A stretch of DNA of 64,000 nucleotides from Planctomicrobium sp051466335 (GCF_051466335.1 NZ_CP195793.1:868001-932000); one strand, 5' to 3'. Positions 1 to 9,494 are shown, counted from the first letter of the stretch. Notes: a model not told the origin generated them from the letters alone. Translations and numbers: made by a program.

Positions 1-425
1 CCGCGGCTTGAGGAATAGTTTCTCTGTGGACACTTCCAGCTTCGGATCATAAGATCAAATTGTCTTCATTGGTTGCGGTGCTTGACTCTCAAAGAGGGCA
101 ACGCACCGCCTAGTGAAACTAGATCGTGCCGCACTGTGCCCTCCGATTTGAGCTGAGCGATGAGCACTGAGTCCTCAGCCACCCGTCACCAGGCGTTTCG
201 TTTCGGTGATTGAATTAGGTGCTTTTGCACCGATTGCTCGCCGGGACTGTTGGAATTCCTCGCTCTCTTTTTCGCTGAATTCTCATTCAGTAACGAGCTC
301 CAGGTGTCGGTTCAGCGGTATCCATTTGAAGGATCACCTTCGGGCAGATCGACTCATTGAAATCGTTTCAATCGAGTTCGACTGTGCAATGTGACGTCCG
401 GAGAAATGTTAAGGAACGCGATTTC
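1..425. other. gene-free left edge with tandem hairpins
   Basis: No convincing reading frame precedes the first gene; the only ATG frame here (206-394) has no family resemblance. Two adjacent hairpins are visible: GCGGTGC (75-81) pairs with GCACCGC (103-109), with further pairing inside the loop, and CTAGT (110-114) pairs with ACTAG (118-122). No T-run follows on the plus strand. They may be the end of an upstream transcript or a structured leader; neither can be shown. Confidence 0.4.
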
Positions 426-3400
426 ATGACGCACTCCTCCTCTGTTTTCAGCATCCACGTAGCAGCCTCTCGTTTTTTATCCCATAGCTTGTTGCGATCA
501 ATGGGAGTCGTCGCTGCGGTGTCAGTCCTCTCTCAATTTAGTTTGGCGTCTGACGACAAGCCTCTGAGTTACAACAAGGACATTCGGCCAATTCTGGCGG
601 AGAATTGTTTCAGTTGTCACGGAGCCGATAGTGCTTCTCGTAAGGCGGATCTCCGACTCGACCAAAGAGACGCTGCAATCGCGATGTCTGCGATTGATCC
701 CGGACATCCAGACTTGAGCGAGTTGATTGCCCGCGTCATGACCACTGATCATGAATCGGTCATGCCTCCAGCAGAAACAAAAAAGACACTCACTGAGGAA
801 CAAAAGCAAACTCTGAAGAGATGGATTGAACAGGGTGCGGAGTATGAACTGCATTGGTCGTTCATTACTCCAGTGAAAATGACGCCCCCGCAAGTTCAGC
901 ATCAGGATCTGGTCAAGAATCCGATTGACCAGTTCGTCTTCAAGCACATTGAAGAAGCGGGGCTGGCTCCGTCACCCGAAGCTGACCGCCGCACATTGAT
1001 TCGTCGGTTAAGTCTCGATTTGACTGGACTTCCTCCGACCCCTGAAGTGGTCGAAGAATTCGTGAATGATCAGTCGCCCGATGCTTATGAAAAGTTCGTC
1101 GATCGTTTTCTGAGTTCACCTGCCTGGGGGGAACATCGCGGTCGCTATTGGTTGGATTACGCCCGTTACGCAGACTCCCACGGAATTCACTTCGATAATT
1201 ATCGAGAGATGTGGACGTACCGTGACTGGGTCGTCGGCGCGTTTAATCAGAACATGCCTTACTCTCAATTTACGATTGAGAATCTGGCTGGCGATCTTTT
1301 GCCGAACGCGACGCTGGATCAACAGATTGCCTCTGGCTTCAATCGTTGCAATATGACGACGAATGAGGGGGGAGCGATCAACGAAGAGTATTTGGTTCTT
1401 TACACTCGCGATCGAACCGACACCACGGCTCAGGTCTGGATGGGACTGACAGCGGGGTGCGCCGTCTGTCACACACACAAATTTGACCCGATTTCTCATC
1501 AGGAGTTCTACGAACTCGCTGCGTTTTTCAATAACACGACGCAGTCTGCAATGGACGGGAATATCAAGGATACTCCTCCCGTGATCTTCGTTCCTCTCGA
1601 AGGGGATCGGACAGCATGGATTGAGAGTAATGAAAGCAAGGTTCAGTCGGCAGCGGCAGTGGCAAGTCGTCGTGATGCCGCTCGACCACTCTTTGAGGAA
1701 TGGCTTGCAACTGCTGACCCTGCCGAGTTCAGTCAAACGATTCCCACTGATCAGCTCGCGTTTTATGGGAAATTCGATAACCAGGCGTCACACGCCACCG
1801 TTTCGATTCTCGGTGAGTCCACCGAAATCGAGCTGGATCCAAACGCTCAGTGGACGACTGGATTTGCTGGAAGTCAGGCCGCTGTCGTGAATACGACTGC
1901 TCTCGCAACACTCGACAATGTCGGTGATTTCGGGGCAGGGGATGCGTTCAGCGTCTCTGCGTGGGTGAAAACGCCAGCGAACGATGGCGGTGGTGCAATC
2001 GTCGCAAGAATGGACACCGGGAATAACTTCCGCGGTTGGGACTTCTGGATGGAAGGGCGCCGAGTTGGCTGCCACATCATCAACGAGTGGAGTTCGAATG
2101 CTCTGAAAGTCGTTAGTGAAAAACAGATCCCCGCGAATGAGTGGGTGCATGTCGCCTACACTTATGACGGGTCTAAGCAGGCGTCCGGGGTGAAGATCTT
2201 CGTGAATGGAGAACTGCAAAAGAACTCTGTACAGGCTGACGCACTTTCAGGAGATATTCGCACGACCGTTCCATTTAAGATCGGTCAGAGGAATGCAGAT
2301 TCGCTCGTGTCTGGACTCGCAGTGAATGATATTCGAATTTATTCACGATCGTTGACCCAGGCTGAGTCGGAATCCTTGGGAGGCCTGTCCACTCTGGCTG
2401 CGATTCTGGAAAAAGATGCGGGGCAGCGAACGGAAGATGAGAAGAAGCGAGTCTTCGACTGGTGGCTCGATAATCGGGACCAACCTTATCAAACGGCAGT
2501 TGCCTTCGATCGAGAGGTTGATGCACAGATCAATGCGATCAAAGCTCGCGGCTCCGTTGCACATGTGATGAACGAAAAGCCGGAGATGCCGGTTGCTTAC
2601 ATCCTCGATCGAGGTGAGTATGATCGTCGGACGACTGAAGTGAAGCCGAATACTCCTGCGGTGCTTCCAGCGTTTCCGGAAGACCTCCCGCGGAACCGAC
2701 TCGGCTTCGCGAAATGGCTTCTGCTGCCTGAGCAGCCGCTGACTTCTCGTGTCACGGTGAATCGCTTCTGGCAGGAAGTCTTTGGGACCGGGATCGTCAG
2801 GTCTAGTGGCGACTTCGGAATCATGGGGGAACTCCCATCGAATCAGGCGCTGCTTGACTGGATGGCGATCGATTTCATTGAGTCTGGCTGGGATGTGAAA
2901 CGACTCTTCAAGCAGATCGTGATGTCACATACTTATCGTCAGTCTGCTGTCATTACATCGGAGTTGCGAGAACGAGATCCAGACAATCGCTTGTTGGCTC
3001 GTGGTCCACGTTTTCGAATGGATGCGGAGATGGTTCGAGATTACGCTCTCGCTGCCAGTGGTGTCATGGTTCACAAAATTGGAGGACCGAGCCTGAAGCC
3101 CTACCAGCCCGATGGGATCTGGGAAGTCGTCGGGATGGACGGAAGTACAACGCGAAACTACCGGCGGGACTCAGGAGAGTCTCTGTATCGCCGCAGTTTG
3201 TATTCGTTCGTAAAACGCATGGCTCCACCCGCATCTCTCGAGATCTTTAATGCGCCGAATCGCGAGTTTTGTGTTGTTCGACGAGAGCGCACAAACACTC
3301 CATTGCAGGCTCTGGTGACTCTCAATGACGAGCAGTATGTCGAAGCTGCCCGAGTGCTGGCTCAAACCGCGTTGCAATCGAACGAGACCGATCGCGATGC

Positions 3401-3641
3401 GAGAATTCAGTTCATCAGCAAGAGACTTCTCAGTCGCGAGTTGCAAGCTCGCGAGTTGGAAATCGTTAGTAGCTCGTTGGAGCAATTGCAGAAACATTTC
3501 GACGATCATCTCGAAGACGCGAAACTTTTGATTGCGGTCGGGGAGTCGAAAGCTGATGAAAAGTTAGCTCCCGAAGAACTCGCAGCCTGGACCATGTTGA
3601 CGAATGAATTGATGAATCTCGACGAAGTTTTGAACAAATAA
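426..3641 (+). CDS. PSCyt1/PSCyt2/PSD1 planctomycete cytochrome c protein with LamG insertion
   Basis: An exported protein of 1071 residues. A hydrophobic Sec-type signal spans about residues 22-42. A PSCyt1 haem domain follows, with CFSCH at 61-65. The DUF1549 (PSCyt2) region covers about 160-450 and holds a second CxxCH (CAVCH, 345-349) inside the family signature ending in HKFDP. A concanavalin-like LamG domain sits at about 485-650, and the DUF1553 (PSD1) domain occupies about 750-1040. The start at 426 is chosen because AAGGA lies ten bases upstream and the signal peptide then begins properly; an upstream in-frame ATG at 357 adds an unlikely leader. The DUF1501 gene follows 108 bases on, the usual planctomycete pairing. 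The family is widespread in Planctomycetota and thought to act in extracytoplasmic polymer breakdown, but no reaction is established. Confidence 0.93.
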   Translation: MTHSSSVFSIHVAASRFLSHSLLRSMGVVAAVSVLSQFSLASDDKPLSYNKDIRPILAENCFSCHGADSASRKADLRLDQRDAAIAMSAIDPGHPDLSELIARVMTTDHESVMPPAETKKTLTEEQKQTLKRWIEQGAEYELHWSFITPVKMTPPQVQHQDLVKNPIDQFVFKHIEEAGLAPSPEADRRTLIRRLSLDLTGLPPTPEVVEEFVNDQSPDAYEKFVDRFLSSPAWGEHRGRYWLDYARYADSHGIHFDNYREMWTYRDWVVGAFNQNMPYSQFTIENLAGDLLPNATLDQQIASGFNRCNMTTNEGGAINEEYLVLYTRDRTDTTAQVWMGLTAGCAVCHTHKFDPISHQEFYELAAFFNNTTQSAMDGNIKDTPPVIFVPLEGDRTAWIESNESKVQSAAAVASRRDAARPLFEEWLATADPAEFSQTIPTDQLAFYGKFDNQASHATVSILGESTEIELDPNAQWTTGFAGSQAAVVNTTALATLDNVGDFGAGDAFSVSAWVKTPANDGGGAIVARMDTGNNFRGWDFWMEGRRVGCHIINEWSSNALKVVSEKQIPANEWVHVAYTYDGSKQASGVKIFVNGELQKNSVQADALSGDIRTTVPFKIGQRNADSLVSGLAVNDIRIYSRSLTQAESESLGGLSTLAAILEKDAGQRTEDEKKRVFDWWLDNRDQPYQTAVAFDREVDAQINAIKARGSVAHVMNEKPEMPVAYILDRGEYDRRTTEVKPNTPAVLPAFPEDLPRNRLGFAKWLLLPEQPLTSRVTVNRFWQEVFGTGIVRSSGDFGIMGELPSNQALLDWMAIDFIESGWDVKRLFKQIVMSHTYRQSAVITSELRERDPDNRLLARGPRFRMDAEMVRDYALAASGVMVHKIGGPSLKPYQPDGIWEVVGMDGSTTRNYRRDSGESLYRRSLYSFVKRMAPPASLEIFNAPNREFCVVRRERTNTPLQALVTLNDEQYVEAARVLAQTALQSNETDRDARIQFISKRLLSRELQARELEIVSSSLEQLQKHFDDHLEDAKLLIAVGESKADEKLAPEELAAWTMLTNELMNLDEVLNK

Positions 3642-3682
3642 CTTTTGTTTGACTTTCGTTGATTTTGCATCAATCGCAGCTA

Positions 3683-3720
3683 AGCCGCCTTTGGATTTCA
3701 CGTAGAAAACAAAGGCGGCT
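3683..3720. repeat. inverted repeat between cytochrome and DUF1501 genes
   Basis: AGCCGCCTTT (3683-3692) is exactly complementary to AAAGGCGGCT (3711-3720), with an 18-base loop. No T-run follows, so it is not a standard terminator. It lies in the short gap of a likely two-gene operon and could be a processing or partial attenuation signal. Confidence 0.6.
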
Positions 3721-3749
3721 CCAGTACTCGCAGACATTGGAGAAGACAA

Positions 3750-5213
3750 ATGAATCCGTTTGATCAATTCAAACTGAATATGACTCGTCGGCATTTCTTT
3801 GGAGCAGGGGGCCATCTGCTCGGAGGAGCAGCCCTCGCAACACTGGCAGCAAAAAATGGATTCGGCAGCACCGCTCCCGCGTCGCCAGAATTCAAGGGAC
3901 AAATCCCGCTGCATTTTCCTGCTAAGGTCAAGAACATTATCTACCTGCACATGGTGGGCGGACCTTCGCAGCTTGATTTCTATGACTACAAACCCGGCCT
4001 GATGGACTGGTACGACAAAGATCTGCCTGAGTCCATTCGAAACGGGCAACGTCTTACAACGATGACTTCAGGCCAGTCTCGCTTTCCGATTGCTCCCTCG
4101 AAGTTCAAGTTTGAGCAGGTTGGACAGAACGGGATGTGGGTCTCCGAGCTCATGCCGTACATGAAGAAGATGACTGATGAAGTGACCTTCATTCGCAGCA
4201 TGAACACCGAGGCAATCAATCACGAGCCAGCGATCTGTCTCATGCAGACAGGGAATCAGGTGAGTGGTCGACCTTGCCTGGGGTCATGGGCAAGCTATGG
4301 CTTAGGAAGCTTAAACGACAATCTTCCGACGTTTGTCGTGATGGTGGCGAAGTCCACAAACAATGAACAGAATCAGGCGATCTCTGGTCGCCTCTGGTCA
4401 TCGGGGTACTTGTCTGGTGAGCATGCTGCGACGTCGCTGCGAACCAGCGGTGATCCGATTCTCTACATCAACAATCCTCCGGGAGTGGCGAGTTCAGTGC
4501 GTCGCGAGACCTTGAATGGTCTGCGTGCCTTGAATGAAATCAATTACGAGAATATCGGCGACGCTGAGACACGGACTCGCATCGAACAGTACGAGTTGGC
4601 GTACCGGATGCAGTCGAGTGTCCCTGAACTGTCGGATCTTTCGCAAGAATCTGAAGCAACTTACAAGTTGTACGGAGAAGAAGCGAAGAAGCCGGGAATG
4701 TTTGCGAATACGCTGGTCCTCGCGCGCCGTATGGTTGAACGGGGAGTCCGCTTTGTCCAGATTTATCACAATAACTGGGATACCCACGGCAATGCGGCCG
4801 GACGTCTACCTGACCAGGCGTTCGACGTCGACCAGCCATGCTACGCGTTGATTCAGGATCTTCGGCAACGGGGTCTTCTGGACGAAACGCTCGTGATCTG
4901 GGGAGGTGAATTCGGACGAACAGTCTACTCACAAGGGGGCCTGTCGAAAGAAAACTACGGCCGAGACCATCATCCGCGGTGCTTCACAATGTGGATGGCT
5001 GGCGGGGGAACTAATGCTGGACACATCCATGGGGAAACCGACGATTTCTCCTACAACATCGTGAGAGACCCTGTGAACGTTCGTGACTTCCACGCAACGG
5101 TTCTGCATCTGATGGGATATGACCACGAACGAATGACCTACAAGTATCAGGGACTCGATCAGCGGCTGACAGGAGTTTTGCCAGCTCATGTTGTGAAAGA
5201 GTTGATCGCTTAG
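3750..5213 (+). CDS. DUF1501 family exported protein (sulfatase-like fold)
   Basis: A 487-residue protein of the DUF1501 family, related to the alkaline phosphatase/sulfatase superfamily. A twin-arginine signal is visible at the start (TRRHFF, arginines 13-14, then a Gly/Ala-rich hydrophobic stretch), so export folded through Tat is expected. Family-typical segments include HMVGGPSQLDFYDYKP near the N-terminus, a central region with NNWDTHGN, and WGGEFGRT with DHHPRCFTMWMAGGG near the C-terminus. GGAGAAG lies just before the ATG. It is probably co-transcribed with the cytochrome gene upstream; this pair is repeated many times in planctomycete genomes. A good terminator closes the unit. The substrate is unknown. 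Confidence 0.93.
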   Translation: MNPFDQFKLNMTRRHFFGAGGHLLGGAALATLAAKNGFGSTAPASPEFKGQIPLHFPAKVKNIIYLHMVGGPSQLDFYDYKPGLMDWYDKDLPESIRNGQRLTTMTSGQSRFPIAPSKFKFEQVGQNGMWVSELMPYMKKMTDEVTFIRSMNTEAINHEPAICLMQTGNQVSGRPCLGSWASYGLGSLNDNLPTFVVMVAKSTNNEQNQAISGRLWSSGYLSGEHAATSLRTSGDPILYINNPPGVASSVRRETLNGLRALNEINYENIGDAETRTRIEQYELAYRMQSSVPELSDLSQESEATYKLYGEEAKKPGMFANTLVLARRMVERGVRFVQIYHNNWDTHGNAAGRLPDQAFDVDQPCYALIQDLRQRGLLDETLVIWGGEFGRTVYSQGGLSKENYGRDHHPRCFTMWMAGGGTNAGHIHGETDDFSYNIVRDPVNVRDFHATVLHLMGYDHERMTYKYQGLDQRLTGVLPAHVVKELIA

Positions 5214-5238
5214 GGTGATCACAATTTTGGAAGTTTTC

Positions 5239-5274
5239 GAGCCTGCTATGCACATCGCATAGCAGGCTCTTTTT
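5239..5274 (+). terminator. rho-independent terminator after DUF1501 gene
   Basis: A perfect 12-bp stem (5239-5250 with 5258-5269) around a 7-base loop is followed directly by TTTTT. It starts 26 bases after the stop codon. Confidence 0.9.
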
Positions 5275-5397
5275 GTTCTATTGGGTGCTGTGAACCTGAG
5301 GATCGGTTATAAAAGATCAGCGGTTGTTTGATTGACATTTCGTCAGACAGGCACTGCGACGTACACCGAAAATCGATCCTCAAGATAGGGATGCAGG

Positions 5398-6603
5398 ATG
5401 AATCGTCTGTTGGGATTCCTGAGCTTTCTGTCACTATTTACCGTGATGAGTGCTACTACGATGGCCGCTGGACCTGAGCCAATTCCGCTTTGGGCTGATG
5501 GCGCACCGGATGCAAAAGGGACCGAGAAAGAGGATGTCCCTGTCATTCGAATTTATCCTGCAGATGCTGCGACATCGACGGGCGCAATGGTGGTGGTCCT
5601 TCCGGGAGGAGGATATGGCGCATTGGCGGTCGACCACGAAGGACATCAGGTCGCGAAATGGCTGAACCGAATTGGAGTCAGCGCTGCGGTGGTGAATTAT
5701 CGACTCGGACCGAAGTACAACCATCCTGCTCCTCTGCAGGATGCGCAGCGGGGAATTCGCTACGTCCGGGCTCACGCTGAAGAACTCAAAATCGACCCGA
5801 ATCGGGTTGGGATCATGGGATTTTCGGCCGGGGGACATCTTGCTTCGACTGTTTCGACTCACTTCGACGCCGGTGATTCCGCAAGTGCTGATCCGATTGC
5901 AAAGCAGAGCAGTCGACCGAATTTCAGCATTCTCTGTTACCCGGTCATTTCCCTGAAAGAGTCCTTTTCCCACGGTGGATCACGACGAAATCTGTTGGGT
6001 GAAAGTCCAGATCCAGCACTTGTGGAGTCTCTTTCAAACGAAACTCAGGTGACGAAAGAAACCCCACCGACGTTCATCTTCCAGACAGATGAAGATCCGG
6101 GTGTTCCTGCGGAAAACGCGATTGCGTACTATCTTGCATTAAGAAAAAATAAGGTGCCAGCCGAATTGCATGTCTATCAGAACGGACCGCACGGTGTGGG
6201 ACTTGCGCCAAACGATCCTGTGTTATCGACTTGGACCGATCGCCTGCATGACTGGCTGAAGGTCAACGGGTTTCTGAATCCTGTGAAACGAGCAGGGGCG
6301 AGCGGGAAAGTTTCATTGAATGGCGAGCCACTTCGCTGGGGAGCAATCTCCTTCCTCCCAAAAGATCCAACTGCACCAACCTCTTTTGCGATGATTAGCA
6401 ACGGTGGGTTCGGATTTCATCCTTCGAATGGACTGGCGGTGGGAGAGCATCGGGTGAGCGTCGTCTCACTCGGAAGTGTCGTTCCTTATCCGACGATTGA
6501 AGATGTTCTCTATCTGACCGGTTCAGACGAACAGGCCCCGCTGACGATACAAGTGAGCGAGGGAGGGAACGAGCTCAACTTTGATTTGCTCAAGAGAGAT
6601 TGA
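5398..6603 (+). CDS. secreted alpha/beta-hydrolase (esterase/lipase type) with C-terminal TTR-like domain
   Basis: A 401-residue protein with a Sec signal (about residues 1-23, ending in AAG). The hydrolase domain has the oxyanion segment LPGGGYG (68-74), nucleophile elbow GFSAGG with Ser143, an acidic residue in TDED (231-233) and His265 in GPHG, so a full Ser-Asp-His triad is plausible. This resembles the BD-FAE/acetyl-xylan-esterase-like branch of esterases. After about residue 300 a second module begins with GKVSLNGEPLRWGAISF, the hallmark opening of the planctomycete carboxypeptidase-regulatory-like (prealbumin-fold) domain normally found in small lipoproteins. The fusion is unusual. Acyl or acetyl ester cleavage outside the cytoplasm is inferred; the substrate is not known. 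Confidence 0.88.
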   Translation: MNRLLGFLSFLSLFTVMSATTMAAGPEPIPLWADGAPDAKGTEKEDVPVIRIYPADAATSTGAMVVVLPGGGYGALAVDHEGHQVAKWLNRIGVSAAVVNYRLGPKYNHPAPLQDAQRGIRYVRAHAEELKIDPNRVGIMGFSAGGHLASTVSTHFDAGDSASADPIAKQSSRPNFSILCYPVISLKESFSHGGSRRNLLGESPDPALVESLSNETQVTKETPPTFIFQTDEDPGVPAENAIAYYLALRKNKVPAELHVYQNGPHGVGLAPNDPVLSTWTDRLHDWLKVNGFLNPVKRAGASGKVSLNGEPLRWGAISFLPKDPTAPTSFAMISNGGFGFHPSNGLAVGEHRVSVVSLGSVVPYPTIEDVLYLTGSDEQAPLTIQVSEGGNELNFDLLKRD

Positions 6604-6748
6604 AGATTACCAATCGAACTGCACATGGCCTGTGTGCAGTAGAGCGTTTTCGAGCCATAGATCTCGTCTGCCAGTTCCTGACTGGGTGCGGGTCTCTCGG
6701 TAAGCAGCGAAGGCGGTGGGCGGCAGAACGTTCCGTGGAGAAAAAAGT

Positions 6749-6782
6749 AACGGCACGAAAGCGAGACTTTCGTGCCGTTTTT
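6749..6782. terminator. terminator between convergent genes
   Basis: A 13-bp perfect stem (6749-6761 with 6767-6779) with a 5-base loop is followed by Ts to 6782. An A-run at 6741-6746 lies on the other side, so it can act in both directions between the esterase gene and the DUF1080 gene. Confidence 0.88.
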
Positions 6783-6813
6783 GTTTGTCTACAACTTTTG
6801 GAAACCGGACGAA

Positions 6814-7542
6814 CTATGGGAGTTCGCGGATGCGCAGATTGCGGAACTCAACTGGGGCTCCCTCTGCTTCGAGGCACATGAAACCGGTTGCTGGCTCACA
6901 ATTGTTGCCGCCGGAGACCTCTTCGCCATTCACCCACAGACGAACCTCTCCGTTGATCGCGCGGACATAATAATGGTTCCAGTTGCCGTGACCTTTGGTT
7001 AGCTCTTTGCGAGGAAAGCTGCGAACACCTGTTGGAGCGACAGGCTCGAAAGGAGTCATCTTCGAAGAACCGACTGGGAAGACGTCGCCCTGGCTGGTGA
7101 ACCAGTCTGAGACTTTGCCGGTTTCTTTCAGATATCGCTCAGCGTATCCAAGATCAAGGATTTGGACTTCGATTCCGCCGGTGGGAAGCTGGCCCGGCTT
7201 GATACCGTCAAATGCCTGGTCGGGAGCCCATAGAAAGATGCCAGAATTGCCTGCGTACTCGAGGTGACGCCATTCCCCAACAATCTCAACGTTGGTGATT
7301 TTCTTCTTGGAACGGATCACTCCGACCGGCTTTCCTGTCGTGCAGATCATCCCGTCCTTCATAAACCATGTGTCGGCTTCGCCGTTAACGTGGTCGAAGT
7401 CATCAAGTGTCAGCTGACGCCAGCCCGGTCCATTTCCGTCAACGAATGCCTTTGGGAACGCTGGGTTTTCTTCTTCACCGTAACAGAATGCTGCGGTGAA
7501 GAGACAAATGGCGCAGCTCGCGGCTTGAAGTAATTTCATCAT
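6814..7542 (-). CDS. DUF1080 (3-keto-disaccharide hydrolase-type) exported protein
   Basis: A 242-residue protein with a short Sec signal (about residues 1-22, ending at GEEEN). The rest is a single jelly-roll DUF1080 domain: WRQLTLDDFDHVNG near the start, EWRHLEYAGNSGIFLW in the middle, GIEVQILD, and a closing LWVNGEEVSGG followed by EFRNLRIREL. Some members of this family hydrolyse 3-keto-glucosides or act as glycan-binding modules, so a role in sugar or polysaccharide processing outside the cytoplasm is likely. It stands alone, convergent with the esterase gene; the FabZ-like gene lies upstream on the same strand with a 65-base gap, so read-through is possible. Confidence 0.9.
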   Translation of the reverse strand: MMKLLQAASCAICLFTAAFCYGEEENPAFPKAFVDGNGPGWRQLTLDDFDHVNGEADTWFMKDGMICTTGKPVGVIRSKKKITNVEIVGEWRHLEYAGNSGIFLWAPDQAFDGIKPGQLPTGGIEVQILDLGYAERYLKETGKVSDWFTSQGDVFPVGSSKMTPFEPVAPTGVRSFPRKELTKGHGNWNHYYVRAINGEVRLWVNGEEVSGGNNCEPATGFMCLEAEGAPVEFRNLRIRELP

Positions 7543-7607
7543 CTTGCACTTTCAAAACGGAAGGGGATCACGGCAGAGGAATCGCCGCGGAAGGTCATTG
7601 GGGCAGA

Positions 7608-8111
7608 CTATCGGGCTTCTTTGTCGCGGCTGATGGGGACGCCAATCATTTCACCGTTGTAAACCTGCTTGTCGTTCACGTATCCCTGGAACTCGAAGTG
7701 AGCCATGCGACGTTCTTTATACTTGGTCACGCGGGCCATGATGATCAGCCGGCATCCGGGATAGACCGGGGCGCGGAAGCGAACGTCTGTCATCCCGCCG
7801 AACCCGAGGTAGTCTCCTGCGTGGAGGATGTCATATTTCCGAGCGTAGAAGCCAGCGAGCTGAGCAGCGGCTTCACACAACATCACTCCCGGCATTAACG
7901 GGAATCCGGGCATATGACCTTTGATCCAGAATTCGTCGTCGGTGACTTCTTTGAAACCGATCAAGCTATGCTGAGCCGTGTCGACATGCACAATCCCGGA
8001 GAGTTGCTCCATCTCGTGACGCTGTGGATTCACTTTTCGAATGTCATCCAGGGTGAACATCGGTTTGTCGTAGTTGAACTTCTTGTAGTCGAAAAATGGT
8101 TCAGCTGGCAT
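7608..8111 (-). CDS. FabZ/FabA-like 3-hydroxyacyl-ACP dehydratase
   Basis: A 167-residue hot-dog-fold protein. The active-site signature is clear: GHMPGFPLMPGVMLCEAAAQ (65-84), with His66 and Glu80 as the expected catalytic pair. It would dehydrate 3-hydroxyacyl-ACP to trans-2-enoyl-ACP. At 167 residues it is slightly longer than FabZ (about 145-150), with an extra N-terminal segment containing PFFDYKKFNYDKP. Planctomycetes carry several FabZ-like paralogues, and no other fatty-acid gene is nearby, so it may serve a specialised lipid rather than the housekeeping cycle. No symbol is given for that reason. Confidence 0.9.
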   Translation of the reverse strand: MPAEPFFDYKKFNYDKPMFTLDDIRKVNPQRHEMEQLSGIVHVDTAQHSLIGFKEVTDDEFWIKGHMPGFPLMPGVMLCEAAAQLAGFYARKYDILHAGDYLGFGGMTDVRFRAPVYPGCRLIIMARVTKYKERRMAHFEFQGYVNDKQVYNGEMIGVPISRDKEAR

Positions 8112-8529
8112 CAGTCTGGATTCCGTTCATAAAGATCGTGACCACGCACTCCGGTGGTCGATGTCGTACTCAACGTCACTCTGTGAAACGCAGCGGGCGA
8201 TTGCAGTGACCACGTTTGACAGTTCACTCGATTGCATGACGATACAAAGTTTTGGACTGTTTTTTAACTCCGATCAGGCTGGAGAAATCGGTCTGTGTTG
8301 ATGTCGGTATTGCAGTCACGTGCTCGTTTTGCACCGATGTCGTGCATCGAGTCATCAGAGGGCCAGTGAGAAAGCAGGAGGATGATCTCGATTTCGCTGT
8401 CAGCCGTCCCCGCACCTGCGTGATCGGAGGAACGGATTGTTCAGGAAATCACGCAGATTTTGCGACGGAGTCGAGAGACAGCGAAGGTGGACGAGTTCCC
8501 GGTTTGAGGGATCGATCGATGTTCTTTCT
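8112..8529. other. intergenic gap, no supported gene
   Basis: This gap precedes the FabZ-like gene on the minus strand. A 177-residue plus-strand frame crosses it (8252-8785), but it runs antisense through the next membrane-protein gene and shows no recognisable motif. No strong hairpin with a T-run is seen. Confidence 0.5.
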
Positions 8530-9156
8530 TCAGAGCATGATGGCGAAGCTGGCCATGAGGAACGGCCACGACAATCCCAGACAAAACCAGGCAATTGAAC
8601 AGGCTTTCAGGTACATTTTGTATTCTGGGCTAGAAAACCGTTCATTGCGAAGTGCTGACGTCAGACTGAAGAGAGTGAGCAGCACCCAACAGCTCATCAG
8701 GTGTGCGAACACCAGAATAAAAGGCGGCCAAACGTCCGCTTTTCCAACGACAGAGCGATTTCCGAACAGGCTCCAAAGTCCATAGGTCTGGAATCCAATC
8801 AGGCAGCTTCCAGAAAATAGGCAGAGCCATACTCTTTGCTGAAACTCCTTCTGGGAGCGTGCCAGCGAAGTAAATCCCAACGCTCCCCCCGTCGAGCAGA
8901 GGAAGAGCGCGCATTTGAAGAAGGCTGTCGGGCAGGCGGTAAAATGGACTGGTCGAGGGAGTCCGTAAACGCGTACCAATCCCATGAAAATTGCGAATCC
9001 CATTCCAGAAAACAGGATGATTTTCAGGATACTTCGGCGAGCGACGCGAGGGATGTCGAGAGGCTGGTCAACTTCGTCGTCGCTAGGCGAATGTGAATCT
9101 GTCGTGGATGAAGAGGGGAGATTCACAATCTGTTTTGCTATCCCTGATGAATTCAA
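8530..9156 (-). CDS. hypothetical polytopic membrane protein
   Basis: A 208-residue protein of unknown function. The first 40 residues are polar and Ser/Asp-rich; the rest contains about five hydrophobic helices (for example IILFSGMGFAIFMGLV, FILVFAHLMSCWVLLTLFSL and WFCLGLSWPFLMASFAIML), so it is an inner-membrane protein. The frame as given begins with TTG at 9156 and no minus-strand ribosome site is visible there; the first in-frame ATG comes only at residue 52, inside the first helix, so the true start is uncertain and an in-frame GTG about ten codons in is an alternative. No neighbour suggests a role. Confidence 0.6.
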   Translation of the reverse strand: MNSSGIAKQIVNLPSSSTTDSHSPSDDEVDQPLDIPRVARRSILKIILFSGMGFAIFMGLVRVYGLPRPVHFTACPTAFFKCALFLCSTGGALGFTSLARSQKEFQQRVWLCLFSGSCLIGFQTYGLWSLFGNRSVVGKADVWPPFILVFAHLMSCWVLLTLFSLTSALRNERFSSPEYKMYLKACSIAWFCLGLSWPFLMASFAIML

Positions 9157-9494
9157 AAAAGGAGGTTTGGGGGAGCCAGCGAACTCGTTGGATCAATCAA
9201 ATCAGATTTTTAATACGGCGACAAGCTGGTCTGTGGGGGGGCGGGGTTGGTGAGAAGGTTGTGATGAATTTTTCTTGTGTACTGGCTGTGTGTGGAAAAT
9301 TGAGCTTTGGGGGCAATTGGGCTCAAGTTTTGCAATTTTCGTTGCGTGCTTGTTCCAGATTCAGACGTACGATGAATGAGGATTAACGGTCACCGAAGTC
9401 GTTCATCGTGCATTTCCATCGACATGGACAGAAGGATCTGAATTTTCAGGGGCCTATCCCTTCGTTCGATTCAGCTCAGTCAGCGAGAATTTCA

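Noticed and set aside
8252..8785. 177-residue plus-strand frame
   Set aside because: It runs antisense through the membrane-protein gene, has no motif, and its composition is that of a shadow frame.
9159..9166. AAGGAGGT on the plus strand near 9160
   Set aside because: No start codon lies at a usable distance followed by a credible frame, so it looks like a chance match.
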